Shown here: one piece after another, positions 25,929-34,018 of the stretch | How positions within the stretch are numbered: position 1 is the first letter of the stretch | Layout of the letters: every line of letters begins with the position of its first letter | Source: Pseudomonas sp. Tri1 | Lineage (GTDB): Bacteria; Pseudomonadota; Gammaproteobacteria; Pseudomonadales; Pseudomonadaceae | Direction of reading: 5' to 3' | NCBI RefSeq assembly: GCF_017968885.1 | Contig: NZ_CP072913.1 | Location: 3,208,001-3,272,000, forward strand | DNA length: 64,000 nt | Made by a program: the position numbers and the translations under genes | Notes under the pieces: model-generated | Told to the model about the DNA's origin: nothing | The model's database searches: none | Seen by the model: the letters and a program-made list of their open reading frames with translations, nothing else

Positions 25929-27200
25929 ATGAAAAAAATATTGCTCAAGACCCCGCTGGGTCTCTCCGTTGTGCTCGCCACTTCTCATGTGTTTGCCAGC
26001 GGCTTCGCGCTCAATGAACAAAGCGTCAGTGGGATGGGTTCAGGCTTTGCCGGGCGCTCTTCCTCTGCTGAAGATGCGAGCACGGTCTTTGGTAATCCGG
26101 CGGGGATGTCTCGCTTGAAGAAAGAACAGGTCAGCCTGGGGGCGGCGACGCTGTTCACGAAGTCCGAAATAAGCCAGACCCGCAGTACCTTCGGCGGTCA
26201 GGATGGCGATGACATGGTGCCAACGACCACAGTGCCGATGGGTTACTACGTCAAACCCGTTGATGAGCACTGGGCGTTCGGCGTTGGTTTTTATGTGCCG
26301 TTCGGCTTGATTACCGATTACGGCAGTGATTTCGCCGGGCGTTATTACGCCAACAAAAGCGAGGTCAAGACACTCACGTTCCAGCCGACTGTCAGCTACG
26401 CCTTCAACGATACGGTGTCGATCGGGTTCGGTCCCACGATCAATCGTATCAGTGGTGAGATATCTGGGGTGGCGCTCAATCCATTCAGCCCTGGTCGCAA
26501 TGATGGAAGGCTCAAGAGCACCGGCGACGACACGGCCCTGGGTTTCAACGCGGGGATTCTGGTGCAGGCGACAGACCGAACCCGCTTGGGGCTGACCTAC
26601 CATTCCAAGGTCAGCTATCACCTGGATGCCAAGACCAAGGTCAGCGACGGCATTTTCAGCCTGGTAGGGGTCAGCGGGCGCAGCTATGACGCCTCGCTGG
26701 ATGTGGATACTCCGGAATCGGTGGATTTTTCAGTGACTCACCAGCTCAACACCGACTGGACGCTGTACTTGGGCAGCACCTGGACACGCTGGAGCCGCTT
26801 CAAGGACCTGACCATCGAAAACTCGGGGCTGCCGCCTTTGTTGAACGCCCAGTTGGGTACCATCAGCGAAGAGCAGAACTGGCATGACACCTGGGCCCAC
26901 GCTATCGGTACGGCGTATCGGTTGAACAATCAATGGGTACTTCGCTCGGGCCTGTCAGTCGATCAATCGCCTGCCAACAACACCAATCGTGGACCGCGTA
27001 TCCCTACCGGCGACCGGACGGTGATCAGCTTCGGCGCGGGCTGGACACCGGTGGACAATGTCACGGTGGATGTCGCCTATTCCTATCTGTGGGAAGAGAG
27101 TGTGCGGGTCAACGATGCCTCGGCCACCCGGGGTGCCTACAGCTCCAAGTACAAGAACAGTGCAAGTGGTTTCGGGACTTCGGTCAGCTATCGCTTTTGA
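25929..27200 (+). CDS. FadL-type outer membrane transport protein
   Basis: A 423-residue outer membrane protein of the FadL/TodX family. The signal peptide ends after HVFA (about residue 22). The mature start, SGFALNEQSVSGMGSGFAG, and the following STVFGNPAGMSRL contain the family's N-terminal hatch and its NPA motif, which control ligand passage. The remainder is barrel strand repeats ending in SYRF. Family members move long-chain fatty acids or aromatic hydrocarbons across the outer membrane by lateral diffusion into the bilayer. Placed behind a thioesterase and within a TetR regulon that also includes a ketoacyl synthase, a lipid-like substrate is the best guess. The start at 25929 has a weak ribosome binding site (agag). 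A hairpin at 27215 ends the transcript. Confidence 0.9.
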   Translation: MKKILLKTPLGLSVVLATSHVFASGFALNEQSVSGMGSGFAGRSSSAEDASTVFGNPAGMSRLKKEQVSLGAATLFTKSEISQTRSTFGGQDGDDMVPTTTVPMGYYVKPVDEHWAFGVGFYVPFGLITDYGSDFAGRYYANKSEVKTLTFQPTVSYAFNDTVSIGFGPTINRISGEISGVALNPFSPGRNDGRLKSTGDDTALGFNAGILVQATDRTRLGLTYHSKVSYHLDAKTKVSDGIFSLVGVSGRSYDASLDVDTPESVDFSVTHQLNTDWTLYLGSTWTRWSRFKDLTIENSGLPPLLNAQLGTISEEQNWHDTWAHAIGTAYRLNNQWVLRSGLSVDQSPANNTNRGPRIPTGDRTVISFGAGWTPVDNVTVDVAYSYLWEESVRVNDASATRGAYSSKYKNSASGFGTSVSYRF

Positions 27201-27214
27201 GTGAGTGCTGCTCT

Positions 27215-27245
27215 AAAGGCCGGAGCGCATGCTGCCCCGGCCTTT
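27215..27245. terminator. bidirectional terminator between fadL-type gene and SDR
   Basis: AAAGGCCGG (27215-27223) pairs perfectly with CCGGCCTTT (27237-27245) around a 13-base loop. It stands between two convergent genes, so it can serve both transcripts. Confidence 0.7.
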
Positions 27246-27278
27246 GGTTAGCGTGTACAAGGCCGCTTCATTGCCTGC

Positions 27279-28064
27279 TCAGGCACCCATGATGCGCGCC
27301 ATAAGACTCTGGTGAAACCGGCGAGGCGTGGCCCAGGTCAGGACGGTCATAGCCTTGTTGCCAAAGCCTGGTACGACACTTATGCGTCCGGCTTGCAGGG
27401 CACGGATTCCTGCCGCTACAACGGGTTGGGGCTGCATCATGACCATTTTCAAGGCTGGCGTAATCGTTTGCCTGGCGCTTTGCGCAAACCCAGTATCCGA
27501 CATCCCCGGACAAAGCGCTGTCACGATGACGCCGTCGCTTTTGAGTTCACGATGCAACGCATCAGAGAAGCGCAGCACGTAAGCTTTAGCGGCAGAGTAA
27601 ACGGCAAAATTCTTCACGCCTTGAAAAGACAGCAGGCTGGCGACCATCAGGATATGTCCACGCTTGCGGGCTCGCATGTCTGCCGCGAAGACGTGAGTCA
27701 GGGCCGTCAGACTGGCGATATCCAGATCAATCATGGCCAGGGAGCGATCCAGGGGCTGATCCAGGAAAGGCCCCTGCAAGCCATGCCCCGCATTGTTAAT
27801 GAGCACATCGATCACGACATTGCGCTCGCGCAGCCGCTGGTGCAGTTCGATGACCGCCGGGATCGAAGAAAGGTCTACTTGCTCGACTATGACATCAACG
27901 CCGAAACGTTCGCGCAATTGCGCCGATAGCGTTTCGAGTTTATCCAGCCTGCGTGCTACCAGAACGAGAGATTTCCCTTGTGCTGCGTATTGCCGGGCAA
28001 ACTCCTCGCCAAATCCGCTTGAAGCGCCTGTGATGAGCACCCAGGAGTTATCGTTCGGTTTCAT
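27279..28064 (-). CDS. short-chain dehydrogenase/reductase (SDR)
   Basis: A classical SDR of about 261 residues from the ATG at 28064 (MKPNDNSWVLITGASSG); an ATG at 28088 adds eight residues and cannot be excluded. The cofactor motif TGASSGFG, the NNAG motif (LINNAGHG) and the catalytic Tyr-Lys (YSAAK) are in place, with a serine in VASLLSFQG. The C-terminal part is close to the YqjQ/DltE-like group that often acts on lipid or steroid-like substrates; that assignment is loose. It lies 42 bp downstream of the outer membrane factor on the same strand and should be co-transcribed with it from the operator-controlled promoter at 29598-29625. Within the cluster it might reduce a keto-lipid made by the FabF-type synthase, but this is inference. 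Confidence 0.85.
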   Translation of the reverse strand: MKPNDNSWVLITGASSGFGEEFARQYAAQGKSLVLVARRLDKLETLSAQLRERFGVDVIVEQVDLSSIPAVIELHQRLRERNVVIDVLINNAGHGLQGPFLDQPLDRSLAMIDLDIASLTALTHVFAADMRARKRGHILMVASLLSFQGVKNFAVYSAAKAYVLRFSDALHRELKSDGVIVTALCPGMSDTGFAQSARQTITPALKMVMMQPQPVVAAGIRALQAGRISVVPGFGNKAMTVLTWATPRRFHQSLMARIMGA

Positions 28065-28106
28065 GTCGTTGATCTCGGGTTGTTGCATTGAAAGAAAGGG
28101 TATCAG

Positions 28107-29564
28107 TCATCTAGCTGCCACTGGCTGGGCGTCAGGCGGTTGCCAGCCACCTCCGAGCGATCGAAATGCCGCGACCGCCGCGCGGGCCGACTCCGTTCGT
28201 GCTTGGGCCCGGGCATCGGATACCTGTAGCAGCGTCTGGTCGGCATTCAGGACATCGATCAGGCTGGCCGCGCCTTTCTGATAGGCAATGAACGACGATT
28301 GCCGAGCCTGGCTCAGCGACGTTTCGCCCTGGGTGAGGGTGGTCGCCTGGGTCTCTCGATTCACCAGCGCAGAGAATGCGTTCTCGACGTCTTCGGTGGC
28401 GCGCAGCACGGACTGACGGTAAGCGGCGAGGGCTTCGGCTTCCTGCCCCTTGGCTTGATCGATCTGGGCGTTGATGCGGCCAAAGTCGAAGAGTCTCCAG
28501 CGCAGGCCCAGTGCCCCCGATGCCTGGCTGGCGTCGCCAGTGAACAGGTTGCCAGCGGATATGGCCGTGGCACTGCCGAGCAATGCGCTGAGGGAGAATT
28601 TTGGGTAGTACTCGGCGATCGCTTCGCCGATGCGGGCGTTGGAGGCCGCGAGGCGGCGCTCAGCGACGATGAGATCCGGCCTGCGACGCAGCAGATCGGC
28701 CGGTGTGCCCATGGCAGTTATCTGTGGTGCCGCAGGGATGCTTCCCATCGTTGCCAGTTGCTGGCGGTGGGTGCCCGGCGGCGTGCCGAGCATGACATCC
28801 AGCGCGTTCATGGCGGCATCCAGGCCGGTTTGCAGCACCGGTATTGTCGCTTGGACTTGAGACAGAGCCCCCTGGGTCTGGTGGACCTGATAGTTGGCGG
28901 CGAGGCCCTTGCTATAGAGCAGTTGGACTTTCTCCAGCAGGTCTTGTTGGGTTTTGACTTGTCGGTTGGTAATGTCCAGTCGAGCCTGCAGCCCGCGCAG
29001 GGTGATGTAGATATCGGCGGTCTGCGCGGCGACGGCCAGGCGTGTGGCGGCGGCGCCCGCTTCAGAGGCTTGGTATTCGGCCAGTGCGGCCTCGCGTCCG
29101 CGTCGCAGGCCGCCAAAAACGTCTATCTCCCAGCCGGCGTTGAGGTCGAGTTCATAGGCGCTTCCATACCGATCATAGCCCGGCGTCGAGTTCAGCACTT
29201 GGCCGAGTGGCGTTTCCACAGACTGTTGGGCGCGCGCGGCTTGACCGGTGATGTTTCCCGAAGGCAGCAACGCGGCATTGGCCGCCCCCAGGCCTGCCCG
29301 TGCTTGCGCGACGCGCGCTGCCGCCTGAGCCAGGTCCAGGTTCTGTTCAAGTGCCTTGGCGACGAACTCGGTCAACACCGGATCACCAAAACCCTCCCAC
29401 CAAGCGACAAGGCTGGCACGCGTAGCGCCGGACCTCTGTTCGACAGAAGACTGCCCCAGGAAACGCGGCGAAAGCGCAGCGTCCGGACGCTGGTAGTCCG
29501 GACCGACCGCGCAGCCTGCCATCAAGCTGACACTTACCAAAAGAGCAAGGGGGCGGAGATGCAT
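28107..29564 (-). CDS. RND efflux outer membrane factor (NodT family lipoprotein)
   Basis: A 485-residue TolC-like channel with a lipoprotein signal (LMAGC, lipidated Cys17) and the CAVGPDYQRPD opening of NodT-type proteins. The two alpha-barrel repeats follow the usual pattern (QAAARVAQARAGLGAANAALLPS in the first half; VAERRLAASNARIGEAIAEYYP in the second). The ATG at 29564 follows aggaatccca. It is transcribed away from its adaptor and pump at 29777-33963, so the pump set is split between two divergent operons. The shared 210-bp control region contains two copies of the TetR-type operator. The minus-strand promoter just upstream has TTGACA and TAATAT with the operator lying across them. 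It is followed by the SDR gene. Confidence 0.92.
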   Translation of the reverse strand: MHLRPLALLVSVSLMAGCAVGPDYQRPDAALSPRFLGQSSVEQRSGATRASLVAWWEGFGDPVLTEFVAKALEQNLDLAQAAARVAQARAGLGAANAALLPSGNITGQAARAQQSVETPLGQVLNSTPGYDRYGSAYELDLNAGWEIDVFGGLRRGREAALAEYQASEAGAAATRLAVAAQTADIYITLRGLQARLDITNRQVKTQQDLLEKVQLLYSKGLAANYQVHQTQGALSQVQATIPVLQTGLDAAMNALDVMLGTPPGTHRQQLATMGSIPAAPQITAMGTPADLLRRRPDLIVAERRLAASNARIGEAIAEYYPKFSLSALLGSATAISAGNLFTGDASQASGALGLRWRLFDFGRINAQIDQAKGQEAEALAAYRQSVLRATEDVENAFSALVNRETQATTLTQGETSLSQARQSSFIAYQKGAASLIDVLNADQTLLQVSDARAQARTESARAAVAAFRSLGGGWQPPDAQPVAAR

Positions 29565-29589
29565 TGGGATTCCTGGGAGGGTGAATGAT

Positions 29590-29625
29590 TTGTGACCATA
29601 TTATATTATGGTCACAATCTGTCAA
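29590..29625 (-). promoter_or_regulatory. operator O3 with near-consensus promoter (outer membrane factor-SDR operon)
   Basis: The palindrome GTGACCAT-N8-ATGGTCAC occupies 29592-29615, with one more TT/AA pair on each side. On the minus strand, -35 TTGACA lies at 29625-29620 and -10 TAATAT at 29603-29598, 16 bp apart. The operator covers the spacer and the -10, and its far edge is 27 bp from the start codon. Confidence 0.85.
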
Positions 29626-29703
29626 TTGATGCTCCTGCCGGCTGATCTAAAGTCAGTCTTGAATACTGGAGAGGTTGCCCAAAGGCTAGGAATCGAACGA
29701 TAT

Positions 29704-29739
29704 GTGACCATTGACAGTATTGGTCACGAGACTGAGAAT
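29704..29739 (+). promoter_or_regulatory. operator O4 with promoter (adaptor-RND-fabF operon)
   Basis: GTGACCAT-N8-TTGGTCAC (29704-29727) differs from O2 and O3 in one outer-arm base. It contains -35 TTGACA (29711-29716); with a 17-bp spacer, GAGAAT (29734-29739) is a fair -10. The adaptor start codon is 49 bp beyond the operator. Confidence 0.75.
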
Positions 29740-29776
29740 GTGGCTCCTGTCCTATTTGCTCAAGTAAAGGGAACCT

Positions 29777-30886
29777 ATGCTCCGGCTCCGACCTGTCACC
29801 TTCGCCGCTTGCTTGTTGCCTCTCGTCCTGACGGCGTGTGGTGACGCCACCACCGCTAAAGATCCGCGCACGCTCGCCCCCCTGGTGAGAGTTTCTGAAG
29901 TTCAGGGTTCGTCCGATCTATCGCGCTCTTTCACTGGCGTCGTGGCCGCTCGCGTCCAGAGTGACCTGGGTTTCCGAGTGTCGGGCAAGGTACTTGAGCG
30001 TCTGGTCGATACCGGCCAGAGCGTCAAGCGGGGGCAGCCGCTCATGCGTCTCGACCCCACCGACTTAGGGTTGCAAGCACGAGCGCAGCAAGAAACTGTC
30101 GCTGCCGCCAAAACCCGAGCCAAACAGACTGCGGATGATGAGGCTCGCTATCGCGATCTGGTTGCCGCCGGTGCCATTTCCGCCTCGGGCTACGACCAGA
30201 TCAAAGCTGCAGCTGATACCGCGAAGGCGCAACTGAGTGCCGCGCAGGCCCAGGCTGACGTGGCTCGCAATGCCTCGAGCTATGCCGTGCTGCTCGCGGA
30301 CGCCGACGGTGTGGTGATGGAGACGCTCGCCGAGCCCGGGCAAGTCGTCAGCCCCGGTCAAACCGTGGTTCGACTGGCGCGGGCCGGGCAGCGCGAAGCC
30401 ATCGTGCAGTTGCCAGAGACGCTGCGCCCAGCCGTAGGGGCCACGGCGCAAGCGACGCTTTATGGCAGCACCTCGGGTGCGGTTACCGCGAAGCTGAGGC
30501 TGCTTTCGGATTCCGCTGACCGTGTGACGCGCACCTTCGAGGCGCGATATGTGCTTGAGGGCGCTTTGGCCAATGCGCCCCTGGGCTCGACCGTCACCCT
30601 TCGGATCGCCGACGGCGCCGTGCAAGGGCCAGTCCTGCAAGTTCCGATTGCAGCCATCTTTGACCCGGGCAAGGGTGCTGGGGTGTGGGTCATCACCGGC
30701 GAGCCGGCGAAAGTCAGCTGGCGACCTGTTCAGGTCCTGGGCTTGAGCGACGATGCGGCCCGAGTCGCAGGTGCTCTCAAGGTTGGCGAGCGCATCGTCG
30801 GGCTGGGCGCGCATCTGCTGCGCGATGGCGAGGAAGTGCGGTTGATCCAACAAGGTGATGTGAAGGTTGCCGGAGGCCGTCCATGA
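29777..30886 (+). CDS. RND efflux periplasmic adaptor (membrane fusion protein)
   Basis: A 369-residue adaptor lipoprotein; the signal ends in LVLTAC, with the lipid-bearing Cys at position 21. It has the expected half-motif FTGVVAARVQSDLGFRVSGKVLERLVDTGQSVKRGQPLMRLDP, here paraphrased by its ends, then a helical hairpin (about 105-155) and the matching half near DADGVVMETLAEPGQ. The C-terminal barrel and membrane-proximal domain follow. The start at 29777 is preceded by a modest ribosome binding site (aaaggga). The stop overlaps the start of the pump gene (ATGA), so the two are translationally coupled. Its promoter contains operator O4. It links the pump at 30883 with the divergently encoded channel at 28107. 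Confidence 0.92.
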   Translation: MLRLRPVTFAACLLPLVLTACGDATTAKDPRTLAPLVRVSEVQGSSDLSRSFTGVVAARVQSDLGFRVSGKVLERLVDTGQSVKRGQPLMRLDPTDLGLQARAQQETVAAAKTRAKQTADDEARYRDLVAAGAISASGYDQIKAAADTAKAQLSAAQAQADVARNASSYAVLLADADGVVMETLAEPGQVVSPGQTVVRLARAGQREAIVQLPETLRPAVGATAQATLYGSTSGAVTAKLRLLSDSADRVTRTFEARYVLEGALANAPLGSTVTLRIADGAVQGPVLQVPIAAIFDPGKGAGVWVITGEPAKVSWRPVQVLGLSDDAARVAGALKVGERIVGLGAHLLRDGEEVRLIQQGDVKVAGGRP

Positions 30887-33800
30887 GCCTCAATTTATCG
30901 GCGCTCGCCGTTCGCGAGCGTTCTATCACGGTGTTTCTGATCTTCCTGATCGCCGTCGCGGGCACGCTGGCGTTCTTCCAACTGGGACGTGCGGAGGACC
31001 CGCCGTTTACAGTCAAGCAGTTGACCGTCATCACTGCATGGCCGGGCGCGACGGCGCAGGAGATGCAGGACCAGGTCGCCGAGCCGCTTGAAAAGCGCCT
31101 GCAAGAACTGAAATGGTACGACCGCACGGAAACCTACACCCGTCCCGGTCTGGCCTTCACCATGGTATCGCTGGTCGATCGCACGCCCCCCTCTCAAGTG
31201 CAGGAGGAGTTCTATCAGGCGCGCAAAAAGCTCCAGGACGAAGCACTCAAGTTGCCGGCGGGCGTCATTGGGCCGATGGTCAACGATGAGTTTGCCGATG
31301 TGACATTCGCGCTGTTCGCCCTGAAGGCCAAAGGCGAGCCGCAGCGCCTGCTGGTGCGCGATGCTGAGTCGCTGCGCCAGCGTCTGTTGCACGTGGCGGG
31401 GGTGAAGAAGGTCAATATTATCGGTGAGCAGGCCGAGCGCATTTTTGTATCGTTTTCCCATGATCGACTGGCCACCTTGGGCGTCTCGCCCCAGGACATC
31501 TTTACCGCGCTGAACAACCAGAACCTGCTCACGCCCGCCGGTTCGATCGAAACCAGTGGGCCGCAGGTCGTCCTGCGGGTAGACGGCGCCTTCGATAAAT
31601 TGGCGAAAGTTCGCGATACACCGCTTGCGATCCAGGGGCGGACGCTGAAGCTGTCGGACGTGGCGACGGTCGAGCGAGGCTATGAAGATCCCGCTACTTT
31701 CCTGGTGCGTAATAACGGTGAAGAGGCGCTGTTGCTGGGGATTATCATGCGCGAGGGCTGGAACGGTCTGGACCTGGGTAAGGCGCTGGACGCGGAGACC
31801 ACCAAGATCAATGAAGGCATGCCACTGGGCATGACGCTGACCAAGGTCACCGATCAATCGGTGAATATCGACTCGGCCGTCGGCGAGTTCATGGTCAAGT
31901 TCTTTGTCGCATTGCTGGTGGTGATGCTTGTCTGCTTCCTCAGCATGGGCTGGCGGGTCGGTGTGGTGGTCGCGGCAGCGGTGCCGTTGACCTTGGCCGT
32001 GGTGTTTGTGGTGATGGCGGCCACCGGCAAGAACTTCGACCGTATCACCCTTGGGTCGCTTATCCTGGCGCTCGGGCTGTTGGTGGACGACGCCATCATC
32101 GCCATCGAGATGATGGTGGTGAAAATGGAGGAGGGCTACGACCGGATCAAAGCCTCCGCGTATGCCTGGAGTCATACCGCCGCGCCGATGTTGTCCGGTA
32201 CGTTGGTAACGGCTATCGGCTTCATGCCCAACGGTTTCGCGCAATCGACCGCCGGCGAATACACCAGCAACATGTTCTGGATCGTCGGCATCGCCCTGAT
32301 CGCCTCCTGGGTCGTCGCGGTGGCCTTTACTCCTTACCTGGGGGTGAAGCTGTTGCCGGAGATCAAGCAGGTCGAGGGCGGTCACGCGGCCATCTACAAC
32401 ACCCGTCATTACAATCGCTTTCGCCAGGTTCTCACGCGAGTCATTGCCCATAAATGGTGGGTGGCCGGCACGGTGATTGCGACGTTCGTCGTGGCAATTC
32501 TTGGCATGAGTCTGGTCAAGAAGCAGTTTTTCCCCACCTCGGACCGCCCAGAGGTGCTGATCGAAGTGCAAATGCCGTATGGCACCTCAATCGAGCAAAC
32601 CAGCGCCACCACCGCCAAAGTCGAGGCCTGGCTGCAAAAGCAGGATGAGGCAAAAATCGTCACCGCCTACATCGGCCAAGGCGCGCCACGTTTCTACCTG
32701 GCGATGGCGCCGGAGCTTCCTGATCCATCGTTCGCCAAGATTGTGGTGCTGACGGGCAGCCAGGAGGCCCGTGAAACGCTCAAGTTCCGCCTGCGCGAGG
32801 CGGTCGCCGAGGGGCTCGCTCCCGAGGCGCGGGTGCGGGTGACTCAGTTGGTGTTCGGTCCTTATTCGCCATTCCCGGTTGCCTATCGGGTGATGGGGCC
32901 TGATCCGTGGAAATTGCGCGAGATTGCCGATCAGGTACGAGACGTCATGCACGCGAGCCCGTTGATGCGCACCGTCAATACCGACTGGGGCCCACTGACG
33001 CCAACGTTGCACTTCACTCTGGATCAAGACCGCTTGCAGGCGGTGGGCCTGACCTCGAATGCGGTCGCCCAGCAGCTGCAGTTCCTGCTCTCGGGGGTAC
33101 CGATCACCGCGGTTCGCGAGGACATTCGCTCGGTGCAGGTAGTCGGTCGCGCGGCCGGTGATATCCGCCTCGATCCGGCCAGGATAGAAGGCTTTACGTT
33201 GGTGGGCGCAGCGGGGCAGCGTATCCCGCTGTCCCAGATCGGCGAGGTCGATGTGCGCATGGAGGATCCGATCCTGCGGCGGCGCGATCGCACGCCGACC
33301 ATCACCGTGCGCGGCGACATCGCCGAAGGCTTGCAGCCACCGGATGTCTCCAGCGTGATCATCAAACAACTGCAGCCGCTGATCGACAGCCTTCCTGACG
33401 GCTACCGGATCGAGCAGGCGGGAGCCATCGAGGAATCGGGCAAGGCGGGCAGGGCGATCGTGCCGCTGGTCCCGATCATGGTTGCCCTGACGCTGCTGAT
33501 CATCATTGTTCAGGTGCGCTCGATCTCGGCCATGATCATGGTGTTCTTCACTGCACCGCTGGGGTTGATTGGCGTGGTACCGACCCTGTTGATCTTCCAG
33601 CAGCCATTCGGGATCAACGCCTTGGTCGGCCTGATCGCACTCTCGGGCATCCTGATGCGCAACACGCTGATCCTGATCGGGCAGATCCATCACAACGCGC
33701 AAGAAGGCCTGGACCCGTTCAATGCGGTAATCGAGGCCACCGTACAACGGGCCCGCCCAGTGTTGCTGACGGCACTGGCGGCCATCCTGGCGTTCATTCC

Positions 33801-33963
33801 GCTGACGCACTCGGTTTTCTGGGGAACGCTGGCCTACACACTGATCGGTGGCACGTTCGTCGGCACCATCATGACGCTGGTGTTCCTGCCGGCGATGTAT
33901 TCCATCTGGTTCAAGATCCGCCCTGGCCATAGCGTCCTGACTGAAACCGCAAGACTGGCGTAA
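30883..33963 (+). CDS. RND efflux pump of the TetR regulon
   Basis: A 1026-residue RND pump, complete from MSLNLSALAVRERSITVFLI to the C-terminal helix. The TM4 proton-relay aspartates are in LALGLLVDDAIIAIEMM (near 401-402). It is clearly different from the MexF-like pump at 17431: the N-terminal periplasmic region begins RAEDPPFTVKQLTVITAWPGA, a type seen in TriC- and VexF-like RND pumps. This group often handles small hydrophobic compounds, but a substrate cannot be assigned. It overlaps the adaptor gene by 4 bp and is followed after 55 bp by a FabF-type synthase. Because the FadL-type porin and thioesterase share the same operator, the pump may export a fatty acid or related lipid rather than a drug; this is inference. 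Confidence 0.92.
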   Translation: MSLNLSALAVRERSITVFLIFLIAVAGTLAFFQLGRAEDPPFTVKQLTVITAWPGATAQEMQDQVAEPLEKRLQELKWYDRTETYTRPGLAFTMVSLVDRTPPSQVQEEFYQARKKLQDEALKLPAGVIGPMVNDEFADVTFALFALKAKGEPQRLLVRDAESLRQRLLHVAGVKKVNIIGEQAERIFVSFSHDRLATLGVSPQDIFTALNNQNLLTPAGSIETSGPQVVLRVDGAFDKLAKVRDTPLAIQGRTLKLSDVATVERGYEDPATFLVRNNGEEALLLGIIMREGWNGLDLGKALDAETTKINEGMPLGMTLTKVTDQSVNIDSAVGEFMVKFFVALLVVMLVCFLSMGWRVGVVVAAAVPLTLAVVFVVMAATGKNFDRITLGSLILALGLLVDDAIIAIEMMVVKMEEGYDRIKASAYAWSHTAAPMLSGTLVTAIGFMPNGFAQSTAGEYTSNMFWIVGIALIASWVVAVAFTPYLGVKLLPEIKQVEGGHAAIYNTRHYNRFRQVLTRVIAHKWWVAGTVIATFVVAILGMSLVKKQFFPTSDRPEVLIEVQMPYGTSIEQTSATTAKVEAWLQKQDEAKIVTAYIGQGAPRFYLAMAPELPDPSFAKIVVLTGSQEARETLKFRLREAVAEGLAPEARVRVTQLVFGPYSPFPVAYRVMGPDPWKLREIADQVRDVMHASPLMRTVNTDWGPLTPTLHFTLDQDRLQAVGLTSNAVAQQLQFLLSGVPITAVREDIRSVQVVGRAAGDIRLDPARIEGFTLVGAAGQRIPLSQIGEVDVRMEDPILRRRDRTPTITVRGDIAEGLQPPDVSSVIIKQLQPLIDSLPDGYRIEQAGAIEESGKAGRAIVPLVPIMVALTLLIIIVQVRSISAMIMVFFTAPLGLIGVVPTLLIFQQPFGINALVGLIALSGILMRNTLILIGQIHHNAQEGLDPFNAVIEATVQRARPVLLTALAAILAFIPLTHSVFWGTLAYTLIGGTFVGTIMTLVFLPAMYSIWFKIRPGHSVLTETARLA

Positions 33964-34018
33964 CGAGCGAGCGCTGCTTGCTTGTAGTGGTCGTCGACTG
34001 AGAAACGAAGAGGTTTTT

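Noticed and set aside
29608..29844. A 78-codon plus-strand gene upstream of the adaptor
   Set aside because: It overlaps both operators and the adaptor start in another frame, so it is control DNA and not a gene.
30895..33930. Minus-strand frames of 558 and 447 codons opposite the second RND pump
   Set aside because: They are antisense shadows of a complete and recognisable RND gene.
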